The notes under the pieces are model-generated. The model was not told the origin of the DNA, made no database searches, and saw only the letters and a program-made list of their open reading frames with translations. A DNA stretch of 64,000 nucleotides, from NCBI RefSeq assembly GCF_963457605.1, contig NZ_OY735139.1, positions 1,629,501-1,693,500 of the forward strand, read 5' to 3'. Position numbers and translations under genes: made by a program. The stretch comes from an uncultured Gellertiella sp. (GTDB taxonomy: Bacteria > Pseudomonadota > Alphaproteobacteria > Rhizobiales > Rhizobiaceae). Positions 8,796 through 17,726 of this stretch are shown here, piece by piece. How positions within the stretch are numbered: the stretch's first letter is position 1; each line of letters starts with the position of its first letter.

Positions 8796-9947
8796 TCAGA
8801 GCGGTTCGCCGTTCCATTCCGTATCGGCGGTGGCGGCCGCCTTCAGCCCGGTGCGGTGGCGAAGGGCAAGACAGATGATTTCGGTGAGCGCCAGCATCTG
8901 GGCCTTCAGGAAGCCGCGATCCCCCGGCCAGGCGGTCAGGTCATCGCAGGCCCGGAAACTTTGCCACCACATCTTCAGACGTCGGCTTGCCGCCGCATCC
9001 GCCAGTCCATAAAGCGCCAGCGCCAGTTTCACCGTCTGCGGACGGACAATCGAGGCGCGGGCGGTTCCCTCGCCCATCAGGGCCTGGACCAGTCCGTCAC
9101 CGGGGGCAAAGAAATGCAGACCGCTGACGGCGCGCGGATTGCATTCGATCACCCGGATCGTGCCTTTGTCATCGCGGCGGAAATCGAAGGACACCTGCCC
9201 ATGCCACCGGGTCCTTTCGACGAAGGTTTCAAGGAACCGTTCTATTTCAGGCTCTTCCACCGGCGAAAACGCCACCGATGCGCCGCCGCTTGCCCGGAAC
9301 AGGCCGAGATAGGCCTGATGGGCGACCAGTCGCCCCCGATAAGCGAGCGCATAGACGCTGAGCTCTCCCCCCGGCAGCCAGGTCTGCGCCACCCAGGGGC
9401 CGCCCTGTCGCCAGTCCATGCCTTGCAGGGTGGCAGTACTCGGCCGGCGGATCACCCGGTCGCCAAACCGCGACCAGACGGGTTTCAGCACCAGTTCGTC
9501 GCGCCTCGACAGCAGGGGCTCTGCATCTTCTGCTTTTTCGATCAGCACGGTATCCGGCGGCGCGCAATCGGGGCCGAGCGTGGCGGCAAAGCGGGCGAAG
9601 GTGAACTTGTTGTGCATCCTTGCGAGAAGCGCGCTGTCGGGTGCCATCAGCGGGATCGGCACGCCATGGATATCCCGGAGGGCGGCCAGATAGAAGACCT
9701 CCTCGCAGGTCGGCAGCACCAGTTGCGGCTGCTCTTCGGCAAGCAGCTTTCGCCAGGCCGCCGCATAGGCCTGCATCGCGCCAATCGGGCGGGGCAAACG
9801 GACATAGCGGTCCTTGAAGCGGGTAAAGCGCGAGATCGGCAGGCTCTGGGTATCGGCCAGAACCACCCGCAACCCCGCCACTTTCAGAAGCCGCACCCAA
9901 TGCAGCGCCACCGGCGCGCGGGCTCCGGTGACAATGACCGTCTTCAT
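8796..9947 (-). CDS. ATP-grasp superfamily ligase
   Basis: A 383-residue protein with a Rossmann-like pre-ATP-grasp N-terminus (TVIVTGARAPVALHWVRLL), a central ATP-grasp domain (DELVLKPVWSRFGDRV) and a C-terminal metal-binding acidic region (FDFRRDDKGTIRVIECNPRA). The layout resembles carbamoyl-phosphate-synthase-like and amino-acid ligase ATP-grasp proteins, which join a carboxylate to an amine or thiol through an acyl-phosphate. It is the last gene of the five-gene operon, overlapping the adenylate-forming gene by 4 bases. The reaction is unknown. Confidence 0.85.
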   Translation of the reverse strand: MKTVIVTGARAPVALHWVRLLKVAGLRVVLADTQSLPISRFTRFKDRYVRLPRPIGAMQAYAAAWRKLLAEEQPQLVLPTCEEVFYLAALRDIHGVPIPLMAPDSALLARMHNKFTFARFAATLGPDCAPPDTVLIEKAEDAEPLLSRRDELVLKPVWSRFGDRVIRRPSTATLQGMDWRQGGPWVAQTWLPGGELSVYALAYRGRLVAHQAYLGLFRASGGASVAFSPVEEPEIERFLETFVERTRWHGQVSFDFRRDDKGTIRVIECNPRAVSGLHFFAPGDGLVQALMGEGTARASIVRPQTVKLALALYGLADAAASRRLKMWWQSFRACDDLTAWPGDRGFLKAQMLALTEIICLALRHRTGLKAAATADTEWNGEPL

Positions 9948-11239
9948 GTGCCCGCCTCCCCTGTCCAGACCCTCTGCACCCGCCGCAGCTTGACCAGCGG
10001 AATGTCGAGGCGGTCGCGCCGCACCGTCAGCCGGACGCAGAGACCAAGCCGCAGGAACAGTGCGGCGAGCCCTGCCCGCACCCGCTCTTCCACCTCCTCC
10101 GCAAGCGTTTCCGGCAGGATGACGCCGACATGGTCGCTTTCCGTCTGGACACAGCGGAAATCCTCTATCGCGGGACCGGCGTCCACGATGGCATTGCGCA
10201 GAATGTCGGGGGTGACGGGAACGGAATGCCCGTCGCAGCGTGCGGGCAGCAGCAGCACGTCATCCATCCGCCCCGCCACCGCATCGACGACCTGAAAGGG
10301 CGAGCCGCAGGGGCATTTGTTCCGTGACAGGAGCAGCAGATCATTCATCCGGTAGCGCGCCATCACCTGCAGGCGCCGGGTGAAATCCGTAATGACGGGA
10401 TTGACGAGACCGCTCCCTTCCGGACCGGGCTCGAATTCGAAGTGCATCACATCCTCGGCGAGATGCAGCCGCCCCTTGCCACAGGTTACCCCGAGCAGAC
10501 CTTCGGTCGCCATGTAGATTTCGCCGGGCCGAATGCTGAAACCCCGTTCGATATGGCCGCGGTCGACGGGGTCAAGCACCTCGGCCCCGCTGAAAAGCCG
10601 CGTCGCGCGAAAGCGCCGTGGCTGATCTGCGAGGTAGCGCAGCACCTTGGGCGGCGCCACAAGCGTATCGGGCATGAAGGCATCGAGCGCGGCGGGGAGC
10701 TGCTCCAGCCCGGCATTGAGGTCGAAGAAGCGCAGGACAAGCCGGCGGCTTCGCCCCGGCTGGCGATAGAGCGCCGCATTCTGCGGCAGGATGATCGCGA
10801 CGCGGGCTTTCTCAAAGGGAAAGCGCGGCAGCAGCTTGCCGAGCATCACCCCCAGCCATTCCGCCCGTTCGCCAGGCGAAATGACATAGTAGCCGCGATT
10901 GCCCGATGTCCCCGTGCTCGCCCCGACATGGACACCGGGTGGATGGCTCTGGGCGTGAAAATGCCGGGCTGCCTCCTGGTGGGTGAGACCCAGCGCGTTG
11001 AACTGATGGAAATTGTCCATCATCACCCGCTTGTCGATCACCGGCAGGCCGGAAAGGTCAGCCGGTGCCAATGCCCGGTAGAAGGGCCGCCGGGAAACGG
11101 TGCCGGCCAGCCAGACCTTCAGCCGCCGTGCCTGGAAAGCCTCGACATCCGCCCGGCTCTTCAGGCGACGGGCAAGCCAGCGTGTCCGCAGGAAGGCGGC
11201 AAGGGTGATCGCCATGTCCCTGACGGCAGCACTGTTCAT
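9944..11239 (-). CDS. Adenylate-forming enzyme, F390-synthetase/CapK/phenylacetate-CoA ligase type
   Basis: A 431-residue member of the ANL superfamily branch that includes coenzyme F390 synthetase-like and CapK-like proteins. The AMP-binding P-loop-like segment is VGASTGTSGNRGYYV, followed later by IYMATEGLLGVTC and RYRMNDLLLL, and CPCGSPFQVVDAVAGRMDD, which corresponds to the hinge of the family. It should activate a carboxylic acid as an adenylate. It overlaps the MBL gene and the ATP-grasp gene by 4 bases each. By position it takes the place OleC holds in olefin/beta-lactone operons, although it is a different ANL subfamily. Confidence 0.85.
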   Translation of the reverse strand: MNSAAVRDMAITLAAFLRTRWLARRLKSRADVEAFQARRLKVWLAGTVSRRPFYRALAPADLSGLPVIDKRVMMDNFHQFNALGLTHQEAARHFHAQSHPPGVHVGASTGTSGNRGYYVISPGERAEWLGVMLGKLLPRFPFEKARVAIILPQNAALYRQPGRSRRLVLRFFDLNAGLEQLPAALDAFMPDTLVAPPKVLRYLADQPRRFRATRLFSGAEVLDPVDRGHIERGFSIRPGEIYMATEGLLGVTCGKGRLHLAEDVMHFEFEPGPEGSGLVNPVITDFTRRLQVMARYRMNDLLLLSRNKCPCGSPFQVVDAVAGRMDDVLLLPARCDGHSVPVTPDILRNAIVDAGPAIEDFRCVQTESDHVGVILPETLAEEVEERVRAGLAALFLRLGLCVRLTVRRDRLDIPLVKLRRVQRVWTGEAGT

Positions 11240-12057
11240 GGTACCCGCTCCATCCGGTATGGGCCGGGGTCGGGATCGTGGCAGAGGACCACGGCACCGC
11301 CGGACCGCGCGAAGGACCGCACCACGTCCGAGCTTTGCTTCGCCGTTTCAGGATCGGCATAGACCAGCCGGGCCGGATAGCCGGGCGGACGGTCTTCCGC
11401 AATCGCCTGCCAAAGCCATTGCACGTCGGCGGCATAAAGCAGGGGAACCGGGAGCTTCGGCCAGAAAAGGCCGTGATGGCCGATGGCGTGTCCGGGAAGC
11501 GGCACCGCCAGGAGGCTGCCGTCCTCCGTCAGGGCGCGACAGCCACCGGGCAGCGGATAATCCGAAAAGGGGAAGGTCTCGAAACCCCGGAACCGGTCCT
11601 CGAAATCCTCCGGCATCAATTCGCGGAAGAAGCCCTGATGGAGCTGACCGGCGCGGGAGAGGGACCTGAGCCGCGCATAGCCCTTGCCGCAGCCGATGAT
11701 CCGGGCCTCGGGAAATTCCTTGAGCCGCGCCACGTGGTCGGCGTGGAAATGCGTGAGGATCACGGTCTTCACGTCGGACGGCAGCCGCCCGCTGCGGGCA
11801 AGCACGCTCGACGGCGCATCGGCGGGCCTGAGGGTGGGGCCGAGCAGAAAGCTGTAGAGCCGCAAGATCAGGCGGCCCCCCGGCGGTTGCGTGACCTCCG
11901 GCCCGTAGCCGGTATCGATCAGGGTCAGGCCCGGTTCCGGATGGTCCCACACGCCATAGCGCACGGCAATCGGGATGCGCCTGCGGCTACCCCCTGCAAG
12001 CACCAGCCTTTCCCTCGCCAGGATCCCGGCGCTGTTGAAGAAGAGCGGCCCCGTCAT
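11236..12057 (-). CDS. MBL-fold metallo-hydrolase
   Basis: A 273-residue metallo-beta-lactamase-fold protein with the metal motif THFHADHV and a second-metal/C-terminal histidine (LPGHAIGHHGL). It is predicted to be a cytoplasmic zinc- or iron-dependent hydrolase of an ester, thioester or lactone. ATG at 12057 overlaps the stop of the OleD-like gene by 4 bases; the longer frame to 12225 only reflects overlap with that gene. In this operon it could be the hydrolase step that OleB (an alpha/beta hydrolase) performs in ole clusters. Confidence 0.88.
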   Translation of the reverse strand: MTGPLFFNSAGILARERLVLAGGSRRRIPIAVRYGVWDHPEPGLTLIDTGYGPEVTQPPGGRLILRLYSFLLGPTLRPADAPSSVLARSGRLPSDVKTVILTHFHADHVARLKEFPEARIIGCGKGYARLRSLSRAGQLHQGFFRELMPEDFEDRFRGFETFPFSDYPLPGGCRALTEDGSLLAVPLPGHAIGHHGLFWPKLPVPLLYAADVQWLWQAIAEDRPPGYPARLVYADPETAKQSSDVVRSFARSGGAVVLCHDPDPGPYRMERVP

Positions 12058-13037
12058 CCTCCGCCCTCGCCGCCAAGACTCCGTGCCAGCCCTTCGGCAA
12101 AGGCAATGCGCGGCGTGAAGCCGAGATCGCGCGCGGCAGCGCTTGTATCGAGCACCTGGCTGAAGGCGAGAAGGCCGAGACCGTAAAGCGTCACCCGTGG
12201 TTCCGGCTGGCCGGGCGTCAGCCACGCCCTTGCTTCCGCGACATGGCCGAGCGCCCGCGCCATGGGCCAGGGCAGGCTCTGCCAGCGTACGGCAATTCCG
12301 GCGCTTGCCGCCGCCGCCTCCACCAGATCGCGGATCGGCACGGCATCGGGACCGGCGATATTGTAGATCCGGCCGCTGGCGGCCTGCGGAGCCTTCAGTG
12401 CCGACAGGATCGCGCCGCAGACATCATCGACATGGGTGAGATGGGCCAGCGCCCGCCCGCCCCGCATCAGCGGCAGCGGCCCGGTCGCAACCGCTCTCAG
12501 AAGTCTTGGCAACAGCGCGACATCCCCCCTGCCATAGATGGCGCGCGGGCGCAGGATGACCGGTGCGAGATCCCCCGCCTCCAGCACATGGCCTTCGGCG
12601 ATCTGCTTGCTTTCCGCGTAGGCATTGACCGGCTTCGGCAGCGGGTCGCTTTCGCGGATGGCGATCTGGTCGGCATAGCGAAAGGAGACGCTCGGCGAGG
12701 AGATCTGCACGAAGCGCGTGGCCCTGAGCCCCCGCGCCAGTTCCAGCGCATTCTGCGTGCCATCGACATTGGCCATGAGAAAGTTTTTTCGCGGTCCCCA
12801 TGCGGAGGAAAGGGCTGCCGCATGGACGAAACCATCGGCCCGTCCGATCCGCTTGCCGCTGTCCTCGACGCTGCCGGTAACAAGATCATGCGGGATGAAG
12901 GACATGCCGCCGGCTTCCAGCGCAGCGCCTATCTGCCGGTTGCGGCCAAGGCCCACCACATCAAAGCCCGCGTCCCTCAGCAGATGACAAAGCCGCTGGC
13001 CGAGAAATCCGGTTGCCCCTGTGACCACGACGCGCAT
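12054..13037 (-). CDS. NAD-dependent epimerase/dehydratase, OleD / 3-beta-HSD-like reductase
   Basis: A 327-residue extended short-chain dehydrogenase. It has the GxxGxxG NAD(P) motif (TGATGFLGQRLC), an active-site YAESK (Tyr-x3-Lys), a conserved SSPSV stretch and LRPRAIYGRGD, all features of the 3-beta-HSD/OleD branch that reduces 2-alkyl-3-ketoacids. ATG 13037 is preferred over the in-frame TTG 13043. It lies 9 bases after the KAS III gene and overlaps the MBL gene by 4 bases. Reduction of the beta-keto product of the KAS III enzyme is the natural role, by inference. Confidence 0.88.
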   Translation of the reverse strand: MRVVVTGATGFLGQRLCHLLRDAGFDVVGLGRNRQIGAALEAGGMSFIPHDLVTGSVEDSGKRIGRADGFVHAAALSSAWGPRKNFLMANVDGTQNALELARGLRATRFVQISSPSVSFRYADQIAIRESDPLPKPVNAYAESKQIAEGHVLEAGDLAPVILRPRAIYGRGDVALLPRLLRAVATGPLPLMRGGRALAHLTHVDDVCGAILSALKAPQAASGRIYNIAGPDAVPIRDLVEAAAASAGIAVRWQSLPWPMARALGHVAEARAWLTPGQPEPRVTLYGLGLLAFSQVLDTSAAARDLGFTPRIAFAEGLARSLGGEGGG

Positions 13038-13046
13038 CAGCAATCC

Positions 13047-14045
13047 TCAGGCGATAAACGCCAGACCGCCCAGCGACAGTCCGGCGGAGGTGCCGACCAT
13101 CAGCGCCTTCATGCCCGTTTGTAGCCGCCCGGAGCGAAAGGCGCTATCGAGAACCGTCGGCAGCGACGCGGCGATCTGGTTGCCATGGTCGGCGATGATA
13201 TTGACCACCCTCTCCCCCGCAAAGCCGCAATGGTCGACGAGATGGGAAAGCGCGGTGTCGCTTGCCTGATGCGGCAGCACCAGATCGACATCGCCGACCG
13301 CCCAGCCCGCCTCGACGAGCAACCGTGCGAGAAAGCCTTCGAAATGCTGGAACGTGTGCCGGTAGAGCGACTTTCCATCCATCTCGAACAGGCTGTTGTC
13401 GCGGAATGCATCGGGATCACGGTGAAAGTCGTAGCGCGTCCCTCCCGCTCCAAGCCTGCAGGCCTCATAGGCCTCGGGATAGGTTTCCATCCGGCTGGCG
13501 AGGAAAGCACCGGTTCCGCCATCCGGGCAGCGTCCAATGACAGCCGCTGCCGCGCCATCGCCGAACAGGGCGGCAGTCAGCGGTGCGGTCTCCCAGGGCA
13601 GCGCCCGCGAGGCGACTTCCGACGAGACGACCAGGGCGCGCCGATACTGGCCGGTGGAGATCAGCGATGCCGCGACATCGCTGGCGGTCAGAAAGCTCAG
13701 GCAGGTCGAGTTGATGTCGAAGGCCGCCACCTTGCCCGGGGGCAGGCCGAGCCGGTGCTGGATCAGGGGTGCTGTCGCCGGGATCGACTGGTAGGACACG
13801 GCGGCGGCAAACAGGAGTAGATCCACCTCTTCCGCCGCTTCGCCCGCCTCATCAAGTGCCGCGCGGGCCGCATGTACCGCCATGTCCACCTGGTCTTCGC
13901 TGGAGACAACCGGGCGGCTTGAAACCTTGGTCATGGCCTGGACGAAACCGGGCCTGCGACCGATCCTGGCATCAATATCGCGGGAGTCCAGCCGGAAAGG
14001 CGGCACGAAGGAGCCCGTGGCAAGAAAGCGAACCGGTCTGATCAT
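13047..14045 (-). CDS. 3-oxoacyl-ACP synthase III family protein (KAS III / OleA-like)
   Basis: A thiolase-fold condensing enzyme. Counting from ATG 14045 (332 residues) the catalytic triad is C115 (FDINSTCLSF), H259 (VLPHQASD) and N289 (IIADHGNQIAASLP). KAS III enzymes condense acyl-CoA with malonyl-ACP; the related OleA performs non-decarboxylative head-to-head condensation of two acyl-CoAs. The frame can extend to 14126, but 14045 gives the normal family length. It is the first gene of a minus operon followed by the OleD-like reductase, MBL hydrolase, adenylate-forming and ATP-grasp genes. Confidence 0.88.
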   Translation of the reverse strand: MIRPVRFLATGSFVPPFRLDSRDIDARIGRRPGFVQAMTKVSSRPVVSSEDQVDMAVHAARAALDEAGEAAEEVDLLLFAAAVSYQSIPATAPLIQHRLGLPPGKVAAFDINSTCLSFLTASDVAASLISTGQYRRALVVSSEVASRALPWETAPLTAALFGDGAAAAVIGRCPDGGTGAFLASRMETYPEAYEACRLGAGGTRYDFHRDPDAFRDNSLFEMDGKSLYRHTFQHFEGFLARLLVEAGWAVGDVDLVLPHQASDTALSHLVDHCGFAGERVVNIIADHGNQIAASLPTVLDSAFRSGRLQTGMKALMVGTSAGLSLGGLAFIA

Positions 14046-14172
14046 CAACACATCCGTTGTCCCATGCCTGTTCTCCACCGGGATCACCCCCGTGCCTGAT
14101 ATCATCAGGGCCTGCCGCATCCCCATACATCATCCCAGGCTAAAATCTGAGGGCGGATTTGCGCGGCAGCGA

Positions 14173-14997
14173 TCAGATTTTCAGCTTCATGTGCCGGTTG
14201 ACATCCTTGTAGAGGAGATAGCGGAACTTGCCAGGGCCACCGGCATAGCAGGCCTGCGGGCAGAAGGCGCGCAGCCACATGAAATCGCCGGCCTCGACCT
14301 CGACCCAGTCCTGGTTCAGCCGGTAGACCGCCTTGCCTTCCAGCACATAAAGCCCGTGCTCCATCACATGGGTTTCGGCAAAGGGAATGACGGCACCCGG
14401 CTCGAAGGTGACGATGGTGACATGCATGTCATGGCGCAGGTCGAGCGGATCGACGAAACGGGTGGTCGCCCATTTGTTGTCGGTATGCGCCATCGCATTC
14501 GGCACGACGTCCCGGTCATTGGTGAAGAAGGCCCCGGGCACGTCGAGCCCCTCGACCTTTTCATAGGCCTTGCGGATCCAGTGAAACCGGGCGACGGCGG
14601 CGCTGCGGTTGCGCAGCGTCCAGCGGCTTTCCGGCGGCAGGAAGGCAAAGCCGCCTTCCCCCATCACATGATCCACACCGTCGAGAGTCACGGTAATCTC
14701 GCCTTCGACCACGAAGAGAACGCCTTCGGCTGCGGCATCAAGTTCCGGCCTGTCGCTGCCACCGCCGGGCTGCACTTCCATGATATATTGGGAAAAAGTC
14801 TCGGCAAAACCGGAGAGCGGGCGCGACAGGACCCACAGCCGTGTCCCCTCCCAGAAGGGCAAAAAGCTGGTGACGATATCCATCATCACACCCTTCGGAA
14901 TGACGGCATAGGCCTCGGTGAAACAGGCCCGCCCGGTCAGAAGCTGCGTCTGCAGCGGTGCGCCACCCGTCGGCGCATAATAGGTACGATCAGCCAT
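14173..14997 (-). CDS. (S)-ureidoglycine aminohydrolase, bicupin
   Basis: A 274-residue double-cupin protein matching ureidoglycine aminohydrolase (often annotated as bifunctional allantoicase/UGHase). The first cupin includes EGVLFVVEGEITVTLDG, the second HDMHVTIVTFEPGAVIPFAE, with HVMEHGLYVLEGKAVY and metal-binding His and Glu residues. It releases ammonia from (S)-ureidoglycine to give ureidoglycolate in purine/allantoin degradation. ATG 14997 (MADRTYYAP) has an upstream GAGGACTGA; an upstream extension is unlikely. It stands alone here, divergent from the chemoreceptor gene. Other allantoin genes are absent from the window. Confidence 0.85.
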   Translation of the reverse strand: MADRTYYAPTGGAPLQTQLLTGRACFTEAYAVIPKGVMMDIVTSFLPFWEGTRLWVLSRPLSGFAETFSQYIMEVQPGGGSDRPELDAAAEGVLFVVEGEITVTLDGVDHVMGEGGFAFLPPESRWTLRNRSAAVARFHWIRKAYEKVEGLDVPGAFFTNDRDVVPNAMAHTDNKWATTRFVDPLDLRHDMHVTIVTFEPGAVIPFAETHVMEHGLYVLEGKAVYRLNQDWVEVEAGDFMWLRAFCPQACYAGGPGKFRYLLYKDVNRHMKLKI

Positions 14998-15106
14998 TTC
15001 AGTCCTCCACATTCTGGCACGCAATATTCCAGATTGCGTCGGGTAATTCCATAGGTGTCATTGGCATTGGTGCAGGGCATGGGGCATGGGGCACGTCCGG
15101 TGAGGG

Positions 15107-15116
15107 AAACGCGTTT
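15107..15116. promoter_or_regulatory. LacI-type operator candidate AAACGCGTTT
   Basis: A perfect 10-base palindrome with the central CG typical of LacI/GalR-family operators lies in the divergent gap between the ureidoglycine aminohydrolase and chemoreceptor genes. A similar site (ACGCGTTA core) lies upstream of the ribose-type ABC operon near 41737. The call rests on the palindrome alone. Confidence 0.35.
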
Positions 15117-15164
15117 ACACTTTCCTTCACTCAAGAATTTTTCATATTCAGTTTTCCAAAAATT

Positions 15165-15176
15165 AGGATGCATCCT
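15165..15176. promoter_or_regulatory. Palindrome AGGATGCATCCT before the chemoreceptor gene
   Basis: A perfect 12-base palindrome sits 35 bases before the chemoreceptor start codon, downstream of an AT-rich stretch that could hold its promoter. It could be an operator; no cognate regulator is identified. Confidence 0.3.
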
Positions 15177-15211
15177 GTATTGAGAGGAGTGAAACCAAAG
15201 AGGTTATATCG

Positions 15212-17320
15212 ATGGCACGTATTTCCAGCGGCAATATCGCAATGCGGATCCTGATGCTGGCAGGCATCGGCATCCTTGGCCTGCTGCTCGTTTCGGCCAT
15301 CTTCATCGGCCAGCGCAGCACTGAACAGCGCTATCGCGACGCGTCCCTGGACATATCCGCAGAAAAAGGCCGGTTTGTTGCTCTTGGCACGGCGGTACAT
15401 GAGGCGAGAGAGCTGGAACAGAATTTCCTGCTTTCAAAGGACATCACCTATTCAAGCCAGTTCCACGCCACGCTCGGCAAGGCGATGGCCACCTTGAGCG
15501 ATATCGGGCAGGTCGCCCCGTCCAGCCAGGCCGACCAGCTTGCACAGTTGCTGCAGGCGTTGAAAGACTATGACACCAGCGTTTCCGGTCTGGTGAAGGT
15601 CGGACAGGAACTCGGGCTCAACCCCGACAGCGGCCTCGAAGGCACCATGCGCAATTCCGTCCATTCGATCGAGGCACAGGTGGAAAAGGTTGCCAGTCCT
15701 GAACTGATGGTCAGCATGCTGATGATGCGCAGGCATGAAAAGGATTTCATCATGCGGGGCGATGCCAAGTACATTGCCAAGCATGACGAGGAGGCAACCC
15801 GGTTCATTGCATTGGTCAAGACCGCATTTCCACCCGGTGCAAAACGGATGCGGGTGATGGACGCACTGGATGTCTATCGCAATGCATTCCGCTTCTACTC
15901 GGACGCCGCACTGAAAGAAGTGGAGGCACGCAAGGCCTCGCTGTCTGCATATATGGCAATCGGCCCGATCCTGGCCTCCACGCTGGAAGAACTGGATGCG
16001 GGTGATACCATTGCCATCAAGGCGAGTGACGAGGCAAGTCGTCTGGCGCTGAAGATTGCCGCCGGCATGCTGGCGTTGGTGGCCGCAGCACTCCTCATCG
16101 GCGTACTGCTGATCGGCCGGTCGATCACCCGCCCGGTGCAGGCCCTCACCGAGGCGATGCGCAAGCTCGCCTCCGGAGAAACCGGCTTCGTTGTTCCAGG
16201 CCTCGGCCTGCGCAACGAATTTGGATCCATGGCCGGGGCACTGGACGTATTTCGAAACGCCGCCATTGCCGCCCGTCAGATGGAACAGGACGCCGCAGAG
16301 GCCCGGGAGCGGTCGCAGCGCGAACGGGCGGAACTGCAGGCCGAATCCGATCGGTTGGCACGGCAACGCCTGCTTGAGGCGACAGGTGGCATGGCTGCAG
16401 CGGTGAGGGAACTGGCGCAGGGCAATCTGGCAGTTGATCTCGACCAGCAATTTTCCGAAGACTTTGAAAGTCTGAGGCTCGACCTGAAACACGCCTTCAA
16501 GCAATTGGGTGCCGCAATGGCACAGATATCAGAGACCGGGGACCTCATCGATGCCGGCACTCAGTCCATCGCGGACTCGACGGACGAACTTGCCCGGCGA
16601 ACCGAAGTACAGGCGGCATCGCTGGAAGAAACCGCAGCCGCGCTGGACCAGATCACCGCCAATGTCACCCAATCCGTAGCACGCGCCCAGGAAGCGCGCC
16701 AGTCGGCCCGCAAGGCCGACCAGGACGCCAAGCAGACGAGTGTCATCGTCGGCCAGGCCGTGGAGGCGATGGGCCGGATCGAAGAGACATCCGGCCGCAT
16801 CTCCAACATCATCTCCCTGATCGATGGCATGGCCTTCCAGACCAATCTTCTCGCCCTGAATGCAGGCGTCGAGGCGGCCCGGGCCGGGGATTCAGGCCGG
16901 GGTTTTGCCGTCGTGGCACAGGAAGTGCGCGAACTGGCCGGCCGGTCGGCCGCCGCGGCCCGCGAGATCAAGGACCTGCTTGAGCACTCCCACAGGGAAA
17001 TCAAGACGGGAGCGAAACTGGTTCGCGAGACCGGGGCCGCCCTGACCGGCATTGCGGAAGGCATCGGCTCGATCAGCCAGGATGTCGAAGCGATTGCCGA
17101 TGGATCACGCGAACAGGCACTGGGGCTCAAGGAAGTCAACGACGCGGTCAACCTGATGGACCAGAGCACCCAGCAGAACGCCGCCATGGTCCAGGAAAAC
17201 AACACCGCAGGTGCGATGCTGAAAAACCAGGCCGCAATGCTGCGCGATCTCCTGTCGCAATTCCATTTCAAACGGGAGCCGGACGATCACGCGCTCATGC
17301 GGGATGACTACGCCGCCTGA
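15212..17320 (+). CDS. Methyl-accepting chemotaxis protein
   Basis: A 702-residue chemoreceptor. The first membrane segment is about residues 11-33 and the second about 285-308; the roughly 250-residue periplasmic region between them is helical (helical-bimodular/TarH-like) with HEARELEQNF and MMRRHEKDFIMRG. A HAMP domain follows (SITRPVQALTEAMRKLASGE), then a long signalling coiled coil with the conserved hairpin tip IISLIDGMAFQTNLLALNAGVEAARAG (key residues E, A and the Q-T-N-L-L-A-L-N core). It senses small molecules and signals to CheA/CheW at the pole. The start is supported by AAAGAGG eight bases upstream. The ligand is unknown. Confidence 0.95.
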   Translation: MARISSGNIAMRILMLAGIGILGLLLVSAIFIGQRSTEQRYRDASLDISAEKGRFVALGTAVHEARELEQNFLLSKDITYSSQFHATLGKAMATLSDIGQVAPSSQADQLAQLLQALKDYDTSVSGLVKVGQELGLNPDSGLEGTMRNSVHSIEAQVEKVASPELMVSMLMMRRHEKDFIMRGDAKYIAKHDEEATRFIALVKTAFPPGAKRMRVMDALDVYRNAFRFYSDAALKEVEARKASLSAYMAIGPILASTLEELDAGDTIAIKASDEASRLALKIAAGMLALVAAALLIGVLLIGRSITRPVQALTEAMRKLASGETGFVVPGLGLRNEFGSMAGALDVFRNAAIAARQMEQDAAEARERSQRERAELQAESDRLARQRLLEATGGMAAAVRELAQGNLAVDLDQQFSEDFESLRLDLKHAFKQLGAAMAQISETGDLIDAGTQSIADSTDELARRTEVQAASLEETAAALDQITANVTQSVARAQEARQSARKADQDAKQTSVIVGQAVEAMGRIEETSGRISNIISLIDGMAFQTNLLALNAGVEAARAGDSGRGFAVVAQEVRELAGRSAAAAREIKDLLEHSHREIKTGAKLVRETGAALTGIAEGIGSISQDVEAIADGSREQALGLKEVNDAVNLMDQSTQQNAAMVQENNTAGAMLKNQAAMLRDLLSQFHFKREPDDHALMRDDYAA

Positions 17321-17381
17321 TGGGCGGCCACAATGTAAACAGTCTGCAAGAAGACATCTGCGCACCCGCCCCGGGCAAGAA

Positions 17382-17726
17382 TCAGACGGTGGCAAGCAAT
17401 TCCGGTACGGCCTTCCTGTTTTTCTTCCTGGCCACAGGCTCCTCAACCGAATGGAGCAAATTCTGCACCGGCTCCTGTTCCTGCTCCAGATCATCCTTGC
17501 TGGCGGGATCAAGGCGATGCTTGATCGCCAGTGCATAGATGACATGCAGCACATTCGCATCCTTGATATCCGGATCCGAAAGCGCCAGAAGCGAAGCCTT
17601 GACTATTTTCTTGCTCGTTGCCTTGGGGCATTTCGCCACAACTGCGGCAAACAGCGTATTCCCGGAATGACCGGCGACCGCTCCGTCAACCAGGGCTTCA
17701 TATATTCTCTTAATCTTGTCGCTCAT
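17382..17726 (-). CDS. Hypothetical protein, 114 aa
   Basis: A small protein, mostly helical by composition, with an acidic linker (DDLEQEQE) near residue 85 and a basic tail (ARKKNRKAV). It has no membrane segment or signal peptide and no recognised domain. ATG 17726 (MSDKIKRIYEAL) begins the helical part; a start at 17741 would add five residues. It converges on the chemoreceptor gene. Confidence 0.6.
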   Translation of the reverse strand: MSDKIKRIYEALVDGAVAGHSGNTLFAAVVAKCPKATSKKIVKASLLALSDPDIKDANVLHVIYALAIKHRLDPASKDDLEQEQEPVQNLLHSVEEPVARKKNRKAVPELLATV

